A model generated the notes under the pieces. It did not search any database. It was not told the DNA's origin and saw only the letters and a list, made by a program, of their open reading frames with translations. A stretch of DNA of 10,191 nt, from positions 1 through 10,191 of the forward strand of contig CALBXN010000226.1 of assembly GCA_937890485.1 (NCBI GenBank), written 5' to 3'. This DNA is from an uncultured Treponema sp. Its GTDB lineage: Bacteria; Spirochaetota; Spirochaetia; Treponematales; Treponemataceae. Below are positions 5,481 to 10,191 of this stretch, piece after piece. The stretch's first letter is position 1. Each line of letters begins with the position of its first letter. A program made the position numbers and the translations under genes.

Positions 5481-7310
5481 ATGGAAAATATGAAAAGAAC
5501 TGTAACTTGTGGTGATTTACGCAAGGCAGATGACAAAAAAACAGTAATTCTAAATGGATGGATTCACCGTATTCGTGAACATGGTGGAATTTCTTTTATC
5601 AATTTAAGAGATAGATATGGAATCACTCAGGTTGTAGTTGATTCTGATTCTCCAGCTGAATTAGCAGATTTTGCAAAAAATCTTAGGATGGAATTTTGTA
5701 TCGCTGTAGAAGGTGTAGTTCGTGCTCGTCCTGATACAATGATAAATCCTGATATGATAACTGGTGAAATTGAAGTTGTGGCAAAAGCAATCAAGGTTTT
5801 ATCAAAAAGCGAAACTTTGCCTTTTATGATTGATGAAGTTCAAAAAGATGGAACACCAGTTATTCCAAACGAAGATTTACGCTTAAAATACAGATATTTG
5901 GATTTGCGTACAGAAAGAATGCAACATCACTTGGCTTTGCGTAGTAAAGTAACTCTTGCAACTCGCAATTATTTGTGTGATAAAGGATTTTACGAATTAG
6001 AAACTCCTACTTTTATAAAATCAACTCCAGAAGGTGCTAGAGACTATCTTGTTCCTTCAAGATTGTATCCTGGAAAATTCTATGCACTTCCTCAATCTCC
6101 TCAGCTTTACAAACAAATTTTGATGGTTTCTGGATTTGATAAGTATTTCCAAATTGCTCGTTGTTATCGTGATGAAGATGCACGAGGGGACCGACAGCCA
6201 GAATTTACTCAAATTGATATGGAAATGAGCTTTGTTGAACGAGATGATGTTCTAAATCTTACTGAAGGATTGATGGCTCATATTTTCAAAGAAACAATGA
6301 ATGTTACATTGCCAGAACATTTTGAACGTATTGCTTATGATGACGCTATCGAACTTTACGGAACTGATAAACCAGAACTTCGTTTTGATATGAAGATGCA
6401 AGATGCTGCTTTCATGGCAGATTTAGGAACTTTCCAAGCATTCAAAGATGCAGTTGCAGTTTTACCAGATGAAAAAGGTGGCTCTTTAAGTGGAGGTTCC
6501 GTAAAAGCCTTAGTTGTTCCTGGCATGGCAGAAAGTTATAGTCGTAAAAAAATTGAAGAACTTGAAGTTGTTGCAAAAATCTACAAAGCAAAAGGTCTTG
6601 CTTGGATGAAAGTTACAGGAACTGAAACTGAACCAAACTTAGAAGGTGGAATCAGTAAGTTCTTTGAAGGAAAAGCAAAAGATGTTTGTGCTACTTTAGG
6701 TGCAAAAGCTGGCGACCTTCTTTTATTTGTTGCAGATACAAAAAAACGAGTTGCTTGTACAGCCTTAGGTGCAGTTCGTTCAAAACTTGGTAAAGATTTA
6801 AATCTTTGCGACCCTGACAAATGGGCTTTTGCATGGATTGTTGACTTTCCAATGTTTGAATGGAACGAAGAAGAAAACAAATGGGATACAGCCCACCACA
6901 TGTTTACAATGCCACAGTACAAATATCACGATACTTTAGAAAGCAATCCAGGAGAAGTAAAAGGTGATTTGTACGACCTTGTATTGAACGGTTACGAACT
7001 TGCTTCTGGCTCAATTCGTATTCATGATCCTGAACTTCAAAAACGAATTTTCAAAATCGTTGGTTTTGATGAAGAAGAAGGTCAGAAAAAATTTGGTTTC
7101 TTAACAGAGGCTTTCAAATATGGTGCTCCACCTCACGGAGGAATTGCTCCTGGTCTTGACCGACTAATTATGATTATGTGTAGAGAGGCTTCTATTCATG
7201 ATGTAATTGCTTTCCCAAAAAATAGTTTTGCAATTAGCCCAATGGATGAATGCCCTGGCGAAGTTGACCAAAAACAACTTGATGAATTACACTTAAAAAT
7301 AGTTGAGTAA
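5481..7310 (+). CDS. aspS: Aspartyl-tRNA synthetase, bacterial type
   Basis: A 609-residue class II aminoacyl-tRNA synthetase that charges tRNA-Asp with aspartate in the cytoplasm; full length for the bacterial form (E. coli is 590). The anticodon-binding OB fold occupies about 1-110 (GWIHRIREHGGISF, 26-39). The catalytic core has the QSPQ loop (205-208), motif 2 RCYRDEDARGDRQPEFTQ (227-244) and motif 3 GLDR (558-561) preceded by GAPPHGG. The bacterial insertion (GAD) domain lies at about 300-430. The C-terminus carries FPKNSFAISPMDECPGEV. H34 and T86 occupy the positions where E. coli has Leu and Lys, a pattern associated with non-discriminating enzymes that also charge tRNA-Asn (inference). 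The start could be ATG 5481 or ATG 5490 (MKRTVTCGDL); neither has a convincing ribosome-binding site. apbE follows after 40 bp with no obvious terminator. Confidence 0.98.
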   Translation: MENMKRTVTCGDLRKADDKKTVILNGWIHRIREHGGISFINLRDRYGITQVVVDSDSPAELADFAKNLRMEFCIAVEGVVRARPDTMINPDMITGEIEVVAKAIKVLSKSETLPFMIDEVQKDGTPVIPNEDLRLKYRYLDLRTERMQHHLALRSKVTLATRNYLCDKGFYELETPTFIKSTPEGARDYLVPSRLYPGKFYALPQSPQLYKQILMVSGFDKYFQIARCYRDEDARGDRQPEFTQIDMEMSFVERDDVLNLTEGLMAHIFKETMNVTLPEHFERIAYDDAIELYGTDKPELRFDMKMQDAAFMADLGTFQAFKDAVAVLPDEKGGSLSGGSVKALVVPGMAESYSRKKIEELEVVAKIYKAKGLAWMKVTGTETEPNLEGGISKFFEGKAKDVCATLGAKAGDLLLFVADTKKRVACTALGAVRSKLGKDLNLCDPDKWAFAWIVDFPMFEWNEEENKWDTAHHMFTMPQYKYHDTLESNPGEVKGDLYDLVLNGYELASGSIRIHDPELQKRIFKIVGFDEEEGQKKFGFLTEAFKYGAPPHGGIAPGLDRLIMIMCREASIHDVIAFPKNSFAISPMDECPGEVDQKQLDELHLKIVE

Positions 7311-7350
7311 GAATTAACTATAAATCAATAAAGAAAAGCGGAGGTAAGGT

Positions 7351-8403
7351 TTGATTCGTAAATTTATTTTTAGGAACAAATTATTTACTTTCGCTTTTTT
7401 TATTTTTATAGCAAGTGTTTTATTTTCATCTTGTCAAAAAACACAAAGTACCCGAACAGAAGTTGCATTGGGAACATTTTGTACAATTTCTCTTTTTGAA
7501 AACGCTTCGGATAAACTATACGATAGAATTTTTGAAAAAATCAATCAAATTGAAAATCTAATGAGTACTTCTCTTTCCAATTCTGAAATTTCAAAAATAA
7601 ATCAGAATGCAGGAAATCATCCTGTAAAAATTTCTTCGGATACTTTTACTGTTTTATCTTGTGCAAAAGAAATTGCAATTCTTACAGAAGGGGCTTTTGA
7701 GCCAACAATCGGAAATTTAGTTGAGCTTTGGAATATCAATGCAATCGTAAATGATGAAACAGGCACGATTCTTCCACAGATTCCTTCGCAAAAACAAATA
7801 GAAAATGCTCTTTCAAAAACTGATTTTACAAAATTGATTTTAGATGAAAAAAATCAAACTGCTTTTTTATCACAATCGGGAATGAAAATTGATGTTGGTG
7901 GAATTGCAAAAGGGTATGCAACTGATTGCGTTGTAAAAATTTTACAAGAAGAAAAAATCAATCGTGCCCTAATTGATTTAGGTGGAAACATTTACGCTTA
8001 CGGTTATAAAAATCAAAAAGAAAAAACGCCTTGGAAAATCGGAATTAAAAATCCTTTGAACCCAACAGGAAGCCCAATTGAAATTATCCAATGTGAAAAT
8101 TCTTCTATCGTAACTTCCGGAGTTTACGAACGCTATTTTGAATACGAAGGGAAAGTCTATCATCACTTGCTTTCTGCAAAAACTGGCTTTCCAGAAAATA
8201 ACGGAATTTTATCTGTTTCAATTATCTGCAACAACTCAATGCTTTGTGACGCTCTTTCCACAGCCTGTTTTATTTTAGGCAAAGAAAAAGGAATTGAACT
8301 TATTAAAAAAATAAATTGTGAAAAACTTATTTCAATTCCTCACGATTTTATTCATTATGTTTTTGTTTTAGAAGATGGAACTGTATTAAACAATTTAGAA
8401 TAA
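7351..8403 (+). CDS. apbE: FAD:protein FMN transferase, lipoprotein form
   Basis: 350 residues of the ApbE/Ftp family, which transfers FMN from FAD to Thr/Ser of exported partners such as RnfG/RnfD or NqrB/NqrC subunits; the T. pallidum relative also hydrolyses FAD. The TTG start at 7351 is well supported by GGAGG at 7340-7344, 6 nt away. The signal ends FSSC with lipid attachment at C28, so the enzyme sits on the periplasmic side. Family landmarks are VALGTFCTISL (38-48), IDVGGIAKGYATD (180-192), ALIDLGGN (206-213), SGVYERYF (256-263), HHLLSAKTGFP (271-281) and CDALSTACF (299-307), with D300 the likely Mg ligand. No flavinylation target lies in this window. It starts 40 bp after aspS and is followed 22 bp later by a small lipoprotein gene, so these may be cotranscribed. 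Confidence 0.95.
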   Translation: MIRKFIFRNKLFTFAFFIFIASVLFSSCQKTQSTRTEVALGTFCTISLFENASDKLYDRIFEKINQIENLMSTSLSNSEISKINQNAGNHPVKISSDTFTVLSCAKEIAILTEGAFEPTIGNLVELWNINAIVNDETGTILPQIPSQKQIENALSKTDFTKLILDEKNQTAFLSQSGMKIDVGGIAKGYATDCVVKILQEEKINRALIDLGGNIYAYGYKNQKEKTPWKIGIKNPLNPTGSPIEIIQCENSSIVTSGVYERYFEYEGKVYHHLLSAKTGFPENNGILSVSIICNNSMLCDALSTACFILGKEKGIELIKKINCEKLISIPHDFIHYVFVLEDGTVLNNLE

Positions 8404-8411
8404 TGTAAATT

Positions 8412-8446
8412 TTGGAGAAAATTTTATGAAAAAACTAATCGTATTA
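8412..8446 (+). repeat. Duplicated 35-bp start block, copy 1
   Basis: This stretch, from TTGGAGA through the ATG to GTATTA, is identical at all 35 positions to 9600-9634. It contains the Shine-Dalgarno GGAGA and the first seven codons (MKKLIVL) of the 8426 lipoprotein. Downstream of it the two genes are unrelated by eye. Confidence 0.85.
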
Positions 8447-8899
8447 ACAATTTTCTTTTCAATGTTTTTATTTGTATCTTGTACACCTGTAGAATTTTTT
8501 CATTCATTTTCTTGTTCAACGGATAAGGATGTTTATCAAATTGATGAAAAAATTTGCTTTAATGTAAAAGGCGAAGTTCCTTCAAAACTTTATAAAGATG
8601 GAACTTTGTATGTTTATTTTTCAACATCTGAAGAAATTGTTGATATAAATGAATTTGTTACACATTATGAAAATCTCAACAGCAAAAACATTGAATTTAC
8701 AGGAATAGAAAATAATCATTTTGTTTTTAATGTTTCTTCAAATTCTTATGATGACATAGATGAAAAATTATTTTTTTCAATTTCTAATGCTGGTGAATAT
8801 ACTGTTTCCTTTCAGTTTCATGCCGACAGGATAAGTCCAACGCTTTTTACTTATTGGGGTGAAGGTACAGATTTTTGCAGTTTTAGTATTGTCGAATAA
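8426..8899 (+). CDS. Small beta-rich lipoprotein, function unknown
   Basis: 157 residues. The signal MKKLIVL...LFVSC has a lipobox with C19 as the lipid site. The mature part is beta-strand-rich with several Cys residues (C30, C45 and C152 besides C19) and reads like an immunoglobulin-like or other beta-sandwich domain: DVYQIDEKICFNVKG, GTLYVYFST, HFVFNVSS, GEYTVSFQFHA. No family is recognised. GGAGA lies 8 nt before the ATG. The 22-bp gap after apbE has room for no promoter, so cotranscription with apbE is expected. Weak complementarity (AAAACT 8899-8904 with AGTTTT 8912-8917) follows the stop, at best a poor terminator. Confidence 0.8.
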   Translation: MKKLIVLTIFFSMFLFVSCTPVEFFHSFSCSTDKDVYQIDEKICFNVKGEVPSKLYKDGTLYVYFSTSEEIVDINEFVTHYENLNSKNIEFTGIENNHFVFNVSSNSYDDIDEKLFFSISNAGEYTVSFQFHADRISPTLFTYWGEGTDFCSFSIVE

Positions 8900-8935
8900 A
8901 AACTTTATCTGAGTTTTAAATATGATATATGATTC

Positions 8936-8961
8936 AAAATAACTAAGGGTATTTTTTTAGT
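8936..8961. promoter_or_regulatory. Degraded copy of the operator 1 block
   Basis: This aligns without gaps to 2058-2083 with 22 of 26 matches; both begin AAAATAAC and end TATTTTTTTAGT. The four differences fall in the centre and right inner arm, turning CCGTGGT into CTAAGGG and breaking the palindrome. Binding, if any, should be weaker than at the first copy. Confidence 0.55.
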
Positions 8962-8984
8962 TTGTGAAATTCAAAATGTACTTT

Positions 8985-9035
8985 GGTTATTTTTAAACAA
9001 AATAGATTGACAAATAGAAATTTTGCTTTAATAAT
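8985..9035 (+). promoter_or_regulatory. Promoter of the 9101 lipoprotein unit, copy of the 2185 promoter
   Basis: TTGACA (9007-9012), exactly 17 bp, then AATAAT (9030-9035); the predicted transcript start is near 9042. The 29 bp at 8985-9013 match 2090-2118 at all but one position, including a GGTTATT half-site of operator 2. The left half-site is replaced: between the AGT of the upstream block and this GGTTATT there are 23 bp instead of 6. A TTGCAA palindrome (9043-9050) lies at the transcript start, as in the first copy. Confidence 0.75.
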
Positions 9036-9100
9036 GCAGATAGTTGCAACAAAACTAAAAGTAGAGCGTTCTAAAAAAGGGAAGAAAGTGGAGGAATAAA

Positions 9101-9553
9101 GTGAATAAAAATATTATTGTATCTTTAATGTTAGTACTTATAATTGGTTTATCATTCGCTTCTTGTTGTGGAGATGATGATTTACCATCTGCTAGTGTAG
9201 GACAAGGTTGTCGTATTTTTGAGGATTTAGAATTTGAGCATGAAATCAAAGGAATGAACGCTAGTCTTCGTAATAATGCGATATCTTCAAAAATTCTTGA
9301 TACAACAAAATCTATGCTTGGAGGAGAAGTATTTTTTTACTTGCATGATGGAGATTTTGCAAATGAAAATTATCCAGGGGTAAATTTAGAAACAGAAGTT
9401 GATACATGGCGAGATGGAAGTTCAACATTTTACATTATTGTAAATGATCCAGAAGTTGAAGATTATAACAGTAGTTACGAGACAAAAAAACTTACATTTG
9501 TTGAACTTGAAGCAATGGGCAATGATGCTAAAGTTTGTATAAATAAAAAATAA
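9101..9553 (+). CDS. Small lipoprotein, function unknown
   Basis: 150 residues starting at GTG 9101, chosen because GGAGGA (9090-9095) sits 5 nt upstream and the signal sequence begins immediately. The hydrophobic segment 5-19 leads to FASCC; C22 (or C23) is the lipid site, followed by acidic GDDD, which could influence sorting between membranes. The mature part is acidic, with segments such as GGEVFFYLHDGDF and DGSSTFYIIVNDPEV followed by YNSSYETKKLTFVELEAM. I recognise no family. It is expressed from the duplicated promoter module at 8985-9035, so it probably shares regulation with the papain-like lipoprotein at 2185. Confidence 0.8.
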   Translation: MNKNIIVSLMLVLIIGLSFASCCGDDDLPSASVGQGCRIFEDLEFEHEIKGMNASLRNNAISSKILDTTKSMLGGEVFFYLHDGDFANENYPGVNLETEVDTWRDGSSTFYIIVNDPEVEDYNSSYETKKLTFVELEAMGNDAKVCINKK

Positions 9554-9599
9554 ATTAATTGGTACAAGGATATTTTTTGATTTACTGGTACCTTTCTTA

Positions 9600-9634
9600 T
9601 TGGAGAAAATTTTATGAAAAAACTAATCGTATTA
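9600..9634 (+). repeat. Duplicated 35-bp start block, copy 2
   Basis: Identical at all 35 positions to 8412-8446, covering the ribosome-binding site and the first seven codons of the 9614 gene. The 46 bp between the 9101 gene's stop and this block (9554-9599) hold no convincing promoter or terminator. Confidence 0.85.
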
Positions 9635-10191
9635 TTATTCATTTTATTTACATGTAGTGTTTGCTTTTCTCAAGAAGCAGTATATGAAATTGTTTCAGAA
9701 GCTGAAGTAATAAATGAAAATTTTGAGCCTACTGTTTATCCTCGGGCAGTTAGATTTGTTTCTTTTGACCAATTAAAGAATGATGTTTCAAGTTTAAAGT
9801 ATTTATTACAAACTTCTTACTCTGGATATGAAGATGCCTTAGCTCGTGGTCTTGATTTAGAAAAGTTTGAACAAAATATTTTATCTGAATTTTCAAATTC
9901 TATTTATGATAAAAATTCAATTAGTACAGATAAAATTTGTGATGTTGTCTATAATGAATTAAAAAATTTTATCATAGATAGCCATTTTACTCTTTATAGT
10001 TTAAATTCTTATTATTCGTTATGTATTCGAAATAGAATTTTATATTCAAATATTTATGTAAGAGAAAAAAACGGAAAATATTTTGTTGTAGAATCCGATA
10101 TTCTGGAAATCAAAAAGAAAACTGAATTTACAGGAAGTAAAGAAAATTTGTTTTTATATCCTGCAAAAGGAAAAAATATTTATAGAATTGG
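9614..10191 (+). CDS. Secreted protein, possibly S41 peptidase-like (3' end outside window)
   Basis: An open frame of 192 complete codons runs off the right edge without a stop. The signal sequence MKKLIVLLFILFTCSVCFSQ may be cut by signal peptidase I before EA (21-22); Cys at 14 and 17 make a lipoprotein possible but the contexts are poor. Residues about 50-128 read FDQLKNDVSSLKYLLQTSYSGYEDA, then a helical stretch, then NELKNFIIDSHFTLYS. This resembles the N-terminal helical part of S41 (Tsp/CPP-type) peptidase relatives, where a D-(G/S)-H segment precedes the core. The catalytic Ser/Lys region would lie beyond the window, so the assignment is tentative. GGAGA lies 8 nt before the ATG. It probably shares a transcript with the 9101 gene. 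Confidence 0.65.
   Translation, partial: MKKLIVLLFILFTCSVCFSQEAVYEIVSEAEVINENFEPTVYPRAVRFVSFDQLKNDVSSLKYLLQTSYSGYEDALARGLDLEKFEQNILSEFSNSIYDKNSISTDKICDVVYNELKNFIIDSHFTLYSLNSYYSLCIRNRILYSNIYVREKNGKYFVVESDILEIKKKTEFTGSKENLFLYPAKGKNIYRI

Noticed and set aside
6581..6922. 113-codon minus-strand open frame inside aspS
   Set aside because: It lies wholly within a well-conserved gene on the opposite strand and shows no recognisable domain; a shadow frame.
9055..9249. Minus-strand open frame over the leader and start of the 9101 gene
   Set aside because: It overlaps the ribosome-binding site and signal peptide of a well-supported lipoprotein and shows no supporting features.
9561..9592. GGTAC repeats (9561-9565 and GGTACC 9587-9592) as a terminator or operator
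   Set aside because: Only five bases pair and GTAC is self-complementary, so both direct and inverted readings arise easily by chance; no U-tract follows a stem.

Overview
The window is AT-rich DNA and most likely comes from a host-associated spirochaete of the Treponema type. This is inferred from several things: a large share of genes encode lipoproteins with relaxed spirochaete-style lipoboxes, ApbE is itself a lipoprotein (as the Treponema pallidum flavin-trafficking protein is), one product looks like a small outer-membrane beta-barrel ending in Phe, and TTG/GTG starts are used. No RNA gene, CRISPR array, transposase or integrase is visible.

Layout. Positions 1-234 hold a cluster of small stem-loops and then a probable promoter for a PAQR/haemolysin III-family membrane protein (235-1110, +) with an unusual charged N-terminal extension. 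Convergent to it is a six-helix membrane protein with a C-terminal LuxR-type DNA-binding domain (1158-1961, -). Divergent from that regulator is a three-gene set (2185-5412, +): a lipoprotein with a permuted papain-like amidase domain, a lipoprotein that may be a beta-propeller, and a small probable beta-barrel. Two housekeeping-type genes follow: aspS (5481-7310) and apbE (7351-8403). apbE is closely followed by a small beta-rich lipoprotein (8426-8899). A second lipoprotein unit begins at 9101 and runs into a secreted protein, possibly S41 peptidase-like, that is cut by the window end (9614-10191+).

The most interesting structure is regulatory. The 2185 and 9101 lipoprotein units are driven by the same duplicated promoter module: TTGACA, a 17-bp spacer, GATAAT or AATAAT, and a 29-bp block around the -35 with one mismatch between copies. 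A 26-bp upstream block is also shared. In the first copy this region holds two palindromes (core TAACCGYGGTTA) whose centres are 21 bp apart, two helical turns, just upstream of the -35. In the second copy the palindromes are degraded. The membrane-bound LuxR-type protein encoded divergently next to the intact copy is the obvious candidate to bind them. This suggests an envelope-sensing regulon of surface lipoproteins.

The translation-start regions of the envelope genes are also duplicated in pairs: a 35-bp identical block at 8412-8446 and 9600-9634, and a 23-bp block with one mismatch at 3708-3730 and 4925-4947. The accessory lipoprotein genes therefore seem to have been assembled by copying and shuffling 5' cassettes around conserved core genes.
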